A DNA stretch of 27,846 bases, taken from contig JAGQUE010000148.1 in the NCBI GenBank assembly GCA_020438665.1, forward strand, positions 1-27,846. The letters are read 5' to 3'. How positions within the stretch are numbered: position 1 is the stretch's first letter; each line of letters starts with the position of its first letter. The notes under the pieces were generated by a model. It saw nothing but the letters and a program-made list of their open reading frames with translations. It was not told the origin of the DNA and ran no database searches. The stretch comes from Nocardioidaceae bacterium. Its GTDB lineage: Bacteria > Actinomycetota > Actinomycetes > Propionibacteriales > Nocardioidaceae. The position numbers and the translations under genes were made by a program. Positions 21,389 to 27,846 of this stretch are shown here, piece by piece.

Positions 21389-22938
21389 GTCTCCGGGGTC
21401 GTTCCGGCGGCCAGCTCGCGGGCGGCGACCCGCTTGACGTTGCGCTCGGTGAGGTGGAAGTTGCGCTCGGCGCCGGCGGCGAGGAAGTCGCTGCCGTGGC
21501 GGGCGCCGACGCTGTCGATGTCGACGAGGTCGCACTTGCGCACGAGATAGCCGGTGATCCGGATGAACTCGTTGGAGTCGAGGTTGAAGGTGTAGTCGCG
21601 CATCCCGACCCGGAACGCGCCCCGGATGATGTCGACCATCGCTCGGGGGTTGCGGACGGCGGTCTCGTCGACGTGGAAGATGTCGCTGATGCCCGACGCG
21701 AAGAGGCGGTGGTGGGGCGCGCAGACACTGATGTGCTCGCGCATCCCGGGCTCCTCGCCCACGGGGATGCGGGTGCCCGCCGTGACGTCGTGGTCGAGGT
21801 CGATGCCGCTCTGGGAGTGGAGGTAGGCGCGCCCGCCGCCCCCGTCGCAGTAGGGCAGCGGCCGGGTGGCGACGAGCTCGGCGACACGCTCGATGATGCG
21901 GTAGCCCGCCTGGTTGGCGGCAGCGTCGCGGCCGTAGCGGGCGTCGAGACCCTCGTGGCCCATCAGCAGGTTGACGGCCTCGGCGAGGCCGAAGACGCCG
22001 AACATCGCGGAGAACCGGTCGAGCGAGATGAGCCCCTCGGTCACCAGCCAGCTGTGGTCATAGAACCGCTGCTGCTCCACCAGCGACCGGATCCGGGCCT
22101 CCATCAGCTCGGCGGTGAGCTCGACATAGGTCGGGAGCGTGGTGGCCAGGAAGTCGTCGACGCCGCCCTCGTGGCGCAGCGCCACCTCCTTGAGGTTGAT
22201 CCGCGAGAGCGTGTGGGAGCCGCCGCCGATCTTGAGCGAGTTGTAGCAGCTCACCGAGGCGTAGTCCTCGCCGTGGTCGCCGACCATCATCGGGTGGTTG
22301 ACGAAGTGGGGCTTGCCGGTTTCGAACACCGTGCGGACGCCGTCCTCGATCAGGCCGTCCGGCGTGCGGTCGGGGTCGACCTTGAGGGTGATGTTGGGGA
22401 CCACCTGGCGCAGCGAGCGCTCCACCCGGAAGATCGAGCGCGCGATGCGGCTGTCGTCGGGGCCGAGGTCGGTGTGGGTGAAGGCGTCCGGCAGCAGCCG
22501 GTCGACGCGGATCCAGAAGCGGCGCAGCTCGGTGTCGAGCTCCTCGTCACTGATCGCGTCGGTGACATAGGGGGCGAGCAGCTTGTCGAGGTCGCCCAGA
22601 TAGACCGGATAGGTCGTCACCGACGGCACGTGGCCATAGACGATCGTGAGGAAGGACAGCGCCTCCGCCAGCGTCGTGGGTGGCGCGAGCTCGAGGAACG
22701 CGCTGCCGTTGCGCAGGGCCACGCCATAGTCGGGCAGCACATAGCGCGGGGCATAGGGCCGGTTGCCTTCGTACATGTCGCAGATGACCCGCTTGTCGAG
22801 GGCCTCGCGGCACGCCTCGGACAGCTCGGGGTAGGGCATCGCGTTGACCGCGAGGGCGGCGAGCTGGCGCAGCCGCTGGTCATAGGTCAGGGTCGGCGAG
22901 GTCAGCACGGACTCCACCTGGGCGCGGAACTCGGTCAT
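21385..22938 (-). CDS. yjjI: YjjI-family glycyl radical enzyme
   Basis: This 517-residue enzyme belongs to the pyruvate formate-lyase-like glycyl radical family, YjjI type. The thiyl cysteine is C231 in YASVSCYNSL, and the radical glycine is G463 in RITGY near the C-terminus. A conserved part reads NITLKVDPDRTPDGL and SHTLSRINLKEVA. The reaction is not known from sequence. Such enzymes are destroyed by oxygen, so the gene suggests anoxic or micro-oxic metabolism. The start is uncertain: ATG 22938 has GGAG immediately before it, with GTG two codons upstream as an alternative. It lies 16 bases after the sirtuin gene and overlaps its activase, forming one operon. Tail residues after the radical motif are normal in length. 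Confidence 0.9.
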   Translation of the reverse strand: MTEFRAQVESVLTSPTLTYDQRLRQLAALAVNAMPYPELSEACREALDKRVICDMYEGNRPYAPRYVLPDYGVALRNGSAFLELAPPTTLAEALSFLTIVYGHVPSVTTYPVYLGDLDKLLAPYVTDAISDEELDTELRRFWIRVDRLLPDAFTHTDLGPDDSRIARSIFRVERSLRQVVPNITLKVDPDRTPDGLIEDGVRTVFETGKPHFVNHPMMVGDHGEDYASVSCYNSLKIGGGSHTLSRINLKEVALRHEGGVDDFLATTLPTYVELTAELMEARIRSLVEQQRFYDHSWLVTEGLISLDRFSAMFGVFGLAEAVNLLMGHEGLDARYGRDAAANQAGYRIIERVAELVATRPLPYCDGGGGRAYLHSQSGIDLDHDVTAGTRIPVGEEPGMREHISVCAPHHRLFASGISDIFHVDETAVRNPRAMVDIIRGAFRVGMRDYTFNLDSNEFIRITGYLVRKCDLVDIDSVGARHGSDFLAAGAERNFHLTERNVKRVAARELAAGTTPET

Positions 22939-22954
22939 CTCCACGCTGCTGAAT

Positions 22955-23836
22955 CTACGCCTGTGCGGACCCCCGCGCGGCACTGAGGCGGACCTTCCTC
23001 AGGTCGGCCAGGAACTCGCTGCAGCCCGCCTCGAGGAGGTGGGTCGCCAGTGGGTCGCCCCGGGTCGCGCCACGGTTGACGATGACGATCGGGGTGCCCT
23101 GGGAGGCAGCCCGCTTGACGAAGCGCAGCCCGCTCATCACTGTCAGCGACGACCCGGCGACGAGCAGCGCGCCACCGACCTCGGGCAGGTCGTCCACGGC
23201 GGCGTAGCAGCGCTCGACCCGGTCGGCCGGGACGTTCTCGCCGAAGAACACGACGTGGGGCTTGAGCACGCCCCCGCACGCCTCGCAGGCGGCCACGACG
23301 AAGTCCGCGGTGGCGTCGAGCTCGACGTCGCCGTCCGGGCGGACCGGCGCATGGGCGGCACGGTCGAGGAATCCGCGGTTGAGCGCGGTGAGACGCCGCT
23401 GGAGGCGCTCGCGCGAGGAGACCGCGCGGCAGCCCAGGCACACCACCTCGGCGATGCGGCCGTGCAGTGCCACGAGGCGCCCGGTGCCGGCACGCTCGTG
23501 GAGGCCGTCGACGTTCTGGGTGATCACGAGGTCGGGGGCGATGGCGGCGAGGGCCCGGTGCCCGGCGTTGGGCTCGGCGGCTCCCATCGTCGACCAGCCG
23601 ACGAAGGCGCGTGCCCAGTAGCGCTGCTGGGCGGCCGGCCCGGAGCAGAACTCCTGGAAGGTCATCGGGGTACGTGGGGGGCGCCCGGGGCCGCGGTAGT
23701 CGGGGATGCCCGAGTCGGTGCTCAGCCCCGCGCCCGTGAGGACGACGAGCGGGCGAACCGCCAGCAGCGCGAGCGCCGCTTCGACGCTGCCGGCCGGGCG
23801 CTCCTCCTCGGGCGGTGCCAGCAGGTCAGCGGGCAT
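22955..23836 (-). CDS. Class II (SIRT4-like) sirtuin, NAD-dependent protein deacylase
   Basis: This 293-residue sirtuin removes acyl groups from lysine using NAD. It has GAGLSTDSGIPDYRGP, the class II pattern MTFQEFCSGPAAQQRYWARAFVGW, NVDGLHERAG with the catalytic His in LHGRIAEVVC, and a zinc site with CLGC and CEACGG pairs. The KPHVVFFGENVP and GSSLTVMSGLRF motifs are also present. The close likeness to SIRT4, including RYWAR and PDGDVELD, suggests lipoamidase or long-acyl activity rather than simple deacetylation; this is inference from family knowledge. It overlaps the DUF2277 gene by 11 bases and precedes the glycyl radical enzyme by 16. The sirtuin is thus part of one operon. Confidence 0.93.
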   Translation of the reverse strand: MPADLLAPPEEERPAGSVEAALALLAVRPLVVLTGAGLSTDSGIPDYRGPGRPPRTPMTFQEFCSGPAAQQRYWARAFVGWSTMGAAEPNAGHRALAAIAPDLVITQNVDGLHERAGTGRLVALHGRIAEVVCLGCRAVSSRERLQRRLTALNRGFLDRAAHAPVRPDGDVELDATADFVVAACEACGGVLKPHVVFFGENVPADRVERCYAAVDDLPEVGGALLVAGSSLTVMSGLRFVKRAASQGTPIVIVNRGATRGDPLATHLLEAGCSEFLADLRKVRLSAARGSAQA

Positions 23837-24095
23837 AGCGGGACTCGGCGCGCGCCCGGGCCTTGGTGGCCTCGACCTCCCGGTCCTTGGGAGGCGCGGT
23901 GGTCACCAGGGCGTCGAGCAGGTGTTGGGTCACGTGGGCGATCTCGGCGACGGCGGCGTCGAAGGCCGCCTGGTTGGCCTGGGACGGGTGGGTGGACCCG
24001 CTCACCTTGCGGACGTATTGCAGGGCCGCGGCCTGCACCTCGTGGGAGGTGGCCGGCGGCTCGAAGTTGTGGAGCGTTCGGATGTTGCGGCACAT
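23826..24095 (-). CDS. DUF2277 family protein
   Basis: This 89-residue protein begins MCRNIRTLHNFEPPATSHEVQAAALQYVRKVSG, the signature of DUF2277, which is common in actinobacteria. The rest is helical (NQAAFDAAVAEIAHVTQHLLDALV) and ends with a basic charged tail. I chose the ATG at 24095-24093; an upstream reading adds seven residues. It has no known function. The conserved C-x-N-I-x-x-L start and its Cys2 may bind something, but this is not shown. As the first gene of the sirtuin operon, overlapping it by 11 bases, it may work with that deacylase. Confidence 0.85.
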   Translation of the reverse strand: MCRNIRTLHNFEPPATSHEVQAAALQYVRKVSGSTHPSQANQAAFDAAVAEIAHVTQHLLDALVTTAPPKDREVEATKARARAESRYAR

Positions 24096-24160
24096 GTCGC
24101 CGAGCCTACGTGCCACATCCGCCGCTGCGGCCCCGCCGGCTCACCTGGGACGATGGGGTC

Positions 24161-25360
24161 ATGGCTGACGCCCGCGCGGACCGCGACCTCGACCTCGTGC
24201 TCTTCGGCGCCACCGGGTTCACCGGTGGCCTCACGGCGGACTACCTCGCCGACCATGCGCCCGACGGGATGCGCTGGGCCCTCGCCGGCCGGAGCCCCGA
24301 CAAGCTCGCCGCCGTGCGCGACCGGCTGGCTGCCCGGTCGCCTGCCTGCGCCGACCTCGAGCTGATCACCGCCGACGTCGCCGACGCCGAGACGCTGGCC
24401 CAGGTGGCCGCGCGGACTCGCGTGGTCATCACCACGGTGGGCCCCTACCTGACCTATGGCGAGCCGATGGTGGCCGCCTGCGCGCGTGCCGGCACCGACT
24501 ATGTCGACCTCACCGGGGAGCCCGAGTTCGTCGACCGGATGTGGCTGGCGCACCACGAGGAGGCCGTCGCCAGCGGCGCCCGGATCGTGCATGCCTGCGG
24601 GTTCGACTCGGTGCCGCACGACCTCGGGGCCTTCTTCACCGTCCAGCAGCTGGACCCGGCCCACCCGATCACGATGCGGGGCGTGGTGCGGTCGCGCGCC
24701 ACCTTCTCCGGTGGCACCTTCCACTCCGCGATGACGGCGATGTCGAGGCCGCGGCAGATGAAGGAGACCTACGCTCGTCGCCGCAAGGCCGAGCCACGCC
24801 CCGAGGGGCGGTCGTCCCGGTCGGTCGGGGGCAAGCCCCACAAGGACCCGGTGCTCGGCTACTGGCTGTTGCCGCTGCCCACGATCGACCCGGTCATCGT
24901 TGCGCGCAGCGGCGCGGCCCTGCCGGCGTACGGCCCGTCGTTCCGCTACTCCCACTATGCGGGGACCCGGACGCTGCGCTACGCGGCGGGCGGTGCGGCG
25001 GCCGTCGGCGTGCTGGGGGCGGCCGCGCAGCTCAAGCCGGCCCGCGACCTGCTGCTCGCGCGGGTCCCCGCCGGTGAGGGGCCGGACGAGCAGCGCCGAG
25101 CCAGGTCGTGGTTCACCGTCCACTTCGTCGGCGAGCAGACCATCGACGGCCGGCGACGGGTGGTGCGCACCAAGGTGTCGGGCGGCGACCCGGGCTACAC
25201 CGAGACGGCCAAGATGCTCGCCGAGTCGGCGCTGTGCCTGGCCTTCGACGACAACCCGGCAACGGCAGGTCAGGTGACGACGGCCGAGGCCATGGGTGAC
25301 CACCTGCTCGACCGGCTGCAGCGTGCTGGGATCGGGTTCGAGGTCGTCGATGCCGGGTGA
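24161..25360 (+). CDS. Saccharopine dehydrogenase-like NAD(P)-binding reductase
   Basis: This 399-residue protein has an N-terminal Rossmann fold with GATGFTG (16-22) and the pattern found in the trans-acting enoyl reductase/saccharopine-dehydrogenase-like group of actinobacteria. Further matches are WALAGRSPDKLAAVRDRL, VITTVGPYLTYGEPMVAACARAGTDYVDLTGE and HACGFDSVPHDLG. The C-terminal half is predicted to bind a lipid-like substrate, as in mycobacterial relatives, and has a hydrophobic stretch (AAGGAAAVGVLGAAAQL). The substrate is unknown. It starts 65 bases from the divergent DUF2277 gene. No true lysine-biosynthesis context is present, so saccharopine itself is unlikely. Confidence 0.85.
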   Translation: MADARADRDLDLVLFGATGFTGGLTADYLADHAPDGMRWALAGRSPDKLAAVRDRLAARSPACADLELITADVADAETLAQVAARTRVVITTVGPYLTYGEPMVAACARAGTDYVDLTGEPEFVDRMWLAHHEEAVASGARIVHACGFDSVPHDLGAFFTVQQLDPAHPITMRGVVRSRATFSGGTFHSAMTAMSRPRQMKETYARRRKAEPRPEGRSSRSVGGKPHKDPVLGYWLLPLPTIDPVIVARSGAALPAYGPSFRYSHYAGTRTLRYAAGGAAAVGVLGAAAQLKPARDLLLARVPAGEGPDEQRRARSWFTVHFVGEQTIDGRRRVVRTKVSGGDPGYTETAKMLAESALCLAFDDNPATAGQVTTAEAMGDHLLDRLQRAGIGFEVVDAG

Positions 25361-25429
25361 CAGGTGGGCCTTCTGTGACTGATGTGATCTGAGGGACTGG
25401 TGGGTCTTTCGGAAACCAGGACGGGGGCC

Positions 25430-25449
25430 CGAGCGCGTACCTACGCTCG
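25430..25449 (+). terminator. Hairpin after the reductase gene
   Basis: CGAGCG (25430-25435) and CGCTCG (25444-25449) are perfect complements with an eight-base loop, followed by AATTTG. It lies 70 bases after the reductase stop and 40 bases before the secreted protein's start. It may end the first gene or mark the leader of the next. Confidence 0.4.
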
Positions 25450-25488
25450 AATTTGACCCCCCTCCGCTCACCCCCGGGACGGACCGTC

Positions 25489-26265
25489 GTGACCCCCACC
25501 TCACCCCGTTTGCTCGCGTTCGCCGCCGCGGCCGCTGTCGCCGCGCTCACCGTGCCCTCGGGCACCGCGCTCGCTTCATCCTCGCCCGGCAAGGGCGCGA
25601 CGTCGTTCCCCCAGACCACCGGGAGCCATCCACGCACCGAGATCATGTGGAGCAACGTCGTCCCGCTCAAGAACAAGTCCCAGATCGTCGTCGACGAGTG
25701 GGGATACCGCTACATGTCGGGACAGCAGAACAGCCACCTCACGATCACCTACACCGACAACGGTGAGCTGCTCTACACCGACACCGGCACCGAGAGGTGG
25801 CGCAAGCTGCCCCCGACGTGCACCAAGCAGAAGGTGCCCCAGGGGATCTCGGCACTGTGCACCATCCCGGCGCCCTTCGCCGACGCCGACACGATGTTCC
25901 TCGAGGTCTGGCCGCGACTGGGCAACGACTGGGTCGACGGCTCCACCCTGCCGGCCAAGTTCCGCCTGTGGGCCCTCGTCGACAAGGGCCGGGACACCGT
26001 CTTCGGCGGCGCGGGTGACGACTTCGCCAACGGCTACAAGGGCGTGGACAAGTTCTATGGCGGACCCGGCGACGACTGGTTCCGCGGCGGCCTGGGCGAG
26101 GACGTCCTCGTCGGAGACGCCGGCAACGACTACCTGGTCGCCACCGACCAGGACGACGTGCTCGACGGCGGCCCAGGCGCCGACGGCCTCTACTGCGGCA
26201 ACGGCCGCGACACGGCCACCACCGACTCCAGCGACATCGTGCGCTTCTGCGAGGTCCTCCGCTGA
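25489..26265 (+). CDS. Small secreted protein with RTX-type calcium-binding repeats
   Basis: This 258-residue protein starts at GTG 25489 with a signal peptide (hydrophobic core LLAFAAAAAVAALTV, cleavage expected after TALA at about residue 29). The N-terminal domain (about 40-165) is not recognised and has a Cys pair (C111, C124). The C-terminal part has RTX-like nonapeptides: GGAGDDFAN (173-181), GGPGDDWFR (191-199), GDAGNDYLV (209-217) and DGGPGADGL (226-234), then a further Cys pair (C236, C254). Such repeats bind Ca2+ in a beta-roll outside the cell. With a Sec signal and few repeats, it is not a type I-secreted hemolysin. Its function is unknown. Confidence 0.8.
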   Translation: MTPTSPRLLAFAAAAAVAALTVPSGTALASSSPGKGATSFPQTTGSHPRTEIMWSNVVPLKNKSQIVVDEWGYRYMSGQQNSHLTITYTDNGELLYTDTGTERWRKLPPTCTKQKVPQGISALCTIPAPFADADTMFLEVWPRLGNDWVDGSTLPAKFRLWALVDKGRDTVFGGAGDDFANGYKGVDKFYGGPGDDWFRGGLGEDVLVGDAGNDYLVATDQDDVLDGGPGADGLYCGNGRDTATTDSSDIVRFCEVLR

Positions 26266-26268
26266 CCC

Positions 26269-26327
26269 TCGGGGGATCCCCGACCCGGGGTTGCCGGCTG
26301 CTGCGGGAGCCGCGGGACGGGCCCGCG
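26269..26327 (+). terminator. Two tandem hairpins after the secreted protein gene
   Basis: TCGGGG/CCCCGA (26269-26274 with 26278-26283, three-base loop) lies four bases after the stop. CGCGGG/CCCGCG (26311-26316 with 26322-26327, five-base loop) follows and is trailed by TTCGTCC. Together they are a likely terminator. The 75 bases from here to the tRNA show only a weak promoter-like element, CAAAAT at 26352-26357. Confidence 0.5.
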
Positions 26328-26402
26328 TTCGTCCCTGAGGGCGACTGCTGACAAAATGGCCACCGCCGGGCGGCGTTCCCACCTCGACGCCCACCCTGGC
26401 CC

Positions 26403-26475
26403 GCCCCAGTAGCTCAGTGGATAGAGCAGCCGCCTCCTAAGCGAAAGGTCGCCAGTTCGACTCTGGCCTGGGGCA
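26403..26475 (+). tRNA. tRNA-Arg (anticodon CCT)
   Basis: The acceptor stem pairs GCCCCAG with CTGGGGC, the D stem is GCTC/GAGC, and the T arm is GCCAG-TTCGACT-CTGGC. The anticodon loop CTCCTAA (26434-26440) has anticodon CCT at 26436-26438, which reads AGG. The CCA end is not encoded. The anticodon stem GCCGC/GCGAA pairs only in its inner three positions: 27-43 is G-A and 28-42 is C-A, an unusual weakness. All other parts are canonical, so I call it a tRNA gene. Confidence 0.9.
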
Positions 26476-26585
26476 CACCGGGTTGGCGCGGTCGGCGTCC
26501 GCTCCGGATGTCACGGTTTGCTGACGCGCTTGCGAGAGATGTCGTCCGGGCGACGAGACGAAAAGCAAATCCTGTTAGCGTCCCG

Positions 26586-26611
26586 CTGACCGTCTGACCG
26601 GCGGCGGTCAG
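26586..26611. repeat. CTGACCG repeats upstream of the TetR gene
   Basis: CTGACCG occurs at 26586-26592 and 26594-26600, and its complement CGGTCAG at 26605-26611. The second and third form a perfect 7-bp inverted repeat with a four-base spacer, 21 bases before the GTG of the TetR-family gene. It may be the autoregulatory operator or a leader hairpin near the ribosome binding site. Confidence 0.4.
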
Positions 26612-26631
26612 GAGCGTCGAGGAGTCACCGC

Positions 26632-27438
26632 GTGACAGAGTGGCCGCTGACCTCCGACGCGTCCCGGCAGCGGATCGTCGAACGCAGCGAGACCATCACC
26701 CGCGTCAAGCAGGTCGCTCGGCGTCACCTCGTCGAGCACGGCGTCCCTGGCGTGCACCTGCCGGCGATCGCCCGCGAGCTCGCGATGCCGGTCCATGAGA
26801 TCTCCCGATATGTCGCCAGCCTCGACACCCTCCTCGCCGAGCTCGTCGCCGACCTGTGGGGGGAGCTGGCGGACGCGATCGAGGCAGCCACCAGCGTCTC
26901 CTCGACACTGATCTGGGACCGCATGGTCGACGGGGCGCGGGCGCTGCGGCGCTGGGCGATCACCCACCCGCAGGAGTTCCGGCTGCTGTTCGGGATCTCC
27001 AACCCCGCGGCGACGGTGCTACCCGACGCGCCCTACGTCATGTCCGGGCACCGGTTCGGCGATGCTTTCGGCGTGCTGTTCGTCGAGCTCTGGGACAGTC
27101 GCCGCTTCCCGACCGAGCCGCTGGAGCCCGAGCTCGAGGAGGCGATGCGCGACTATTCCGAGCGCGTCGGCCTGCCCCTGCCGCCCGAGGCCGTCGCCGT
27201 GTTCGTCGGCTGTTGGACCCGGCTCTATGGCGCCATCACCCTGGACGTCCTCGGCCATGTGGAGCTGAGCGCGCACAACGCGGAGCGGTTCTTCGAGCGC
27301 GAGCTCACCTCCATCGGCCTCGCGTTGGGCGCGACCGCCGAGGACCTGTTGTCGCGGACGGAGCGCCCCCACGATGTCCAGCTCCCCGCGCAGGACATCG
27401 ACGGGGCCCAGGCCGCCCCGGCCAGCCAGCCGGACTAG
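26632..27438 (+). CDS. TetR-family transcription regulator
   Basis: This 268-residue regulator starts at GTG 26632, with GAGGAG seven bases upstream. The N-terminal helix-turn-helix is RVKQVARRHLVEHGVPGVHLPAIARELAMPVHEISRYVASLDTLLAELV (about 24-70), with Ile/Ser/Arg-Tyr in the recognition helix where TetR proteins have Y-x-H-F. The C-terminal domain includes RRWAITHPQEFRLLFGIS, the WHG-type ligand domain common in actinobacteria. The last 30 residues are a disordered tail. The ligand is unknown. It converges with an MMPL transporter ten bases away, which may be a target, but no shared promoter is visible. Confidence 0.88.
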   Translation: MTEWPLTSDASRQRIVERSETITRVKQVARRHLVEHGVPGVHLPAIARELAMPVHEISRYVASLDTLLAELVADLWGELADAIEAATSVSSTLIWDRMVDGARALRRWAITHPQEFRLLFGISNPAATVLPDAPYVMSGHRFGDAFGVLFVELWDSRRFPTEPLEPELEEAMRDYSERVGLPLPPEAVAVFVGCWTRLYGAITLDVLGHVELSAHNAERFFERELTSIGLALGATAEDLLSRTERPHDVQLPAQDIDGAQAAPASQPD

Positions 27439-27447
27439 CCGACGACG

Positions 27448-27846
<399 letters not shown>

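Noticed and set aside
25361..25429. Imperfect direct repeat GTGGGCCTTCT / GTGGGTCTTTC
   Set aside because: Two short, mismatched copies with no flanking structure; likely chance.
25489..26265. Hemolysin/RTX toxin
   Set aside because: It is too short, has few repeats, has a Sec signal peptide, and lacks neighbouring type I secretion or acyltransferase genes.

Overview
This window looks like chromosomal DNA of a motile, high-GC actinomycete, most likely Nocardioides or a close relative. That assignment is inference. It rests on the GC-rich third codon positions, the actinobacterial flagellar gene order, and close matches in style to actinobacterial DtxR/IdeR, DosR-type and MMPL proteins. No plasmid, phage, insertion sequence or CRISPR array was seen.

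Positions 1-13008 are a flagellar block read from both strands. On the minus strand, flgB-flgC-fliE-fliF-fliG-fliH (the last cut by the window edge) encodes the proximal rod, MS ring, switch and export parts. Upstream of it, also on the minus strand, fliD-fliS-fliT-like plus one unrecognised, possibly CheC/CheX-like gene form a cap/chaperone operon, followed by fliC (flagellin) and fliA (flagellar sigma factor). Divergently on the plus strand lie flgN-flgK-flgL-fliW and then csrA. Three promoter-like sites share CTCA-N16-(G/C)CCGA ahead of flgB, fliC and flgN, which suits FliA control. The fliC leader can form two small hairpins that present GGA in the loop, the second holding the ribosome binding site. 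With fliW and csrA encoded alongside, this resembles the FliW-CsrA-flagellin checkpoint known from Bacillus. The flgB leader also has two hairpins with GGA in the loop, so the checkpoint may extend to basal-body genes here.

Positions 13036-20488 hold a mixed set. There is a DosR/NarL-type response regulator with no adjacent kinase, and a DHA2 drug-type exporter with its MarR regulator, preceded by a perfect 9-bp palindrome. A GH13 alpha-glucosidase, a hotdog thioesterase translationally coupled to a CPD photolyase, and a DtxR/IdeR metal-dependent repressor follow.

Positions 20510-24095 are one minus-strand operon: DUF2277 protein, a SIRT4-like class II sirtuin, a YjjI-type glycyl radical enzyme and its YjjW-type radical SAM activase. 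Finding an oxygen-sensitive radical enzyme co-expressed with a sirtuin is the most unusual gene grouping here.

Positions 24161-27846 carry a saccharopine-dehydrogenase-like reductase, a small secreted protein with RTX-type calcium-binding repeats, tRNA-Arg(CCT) with a weakened anticodon stem, a TetR-family regulator behind a repeat-rich leader, and the C-terminal end of an MMPL transporter. There is no gene-free stretch over 300 bases apart from the tRNA-bearing interval 26266-26631.
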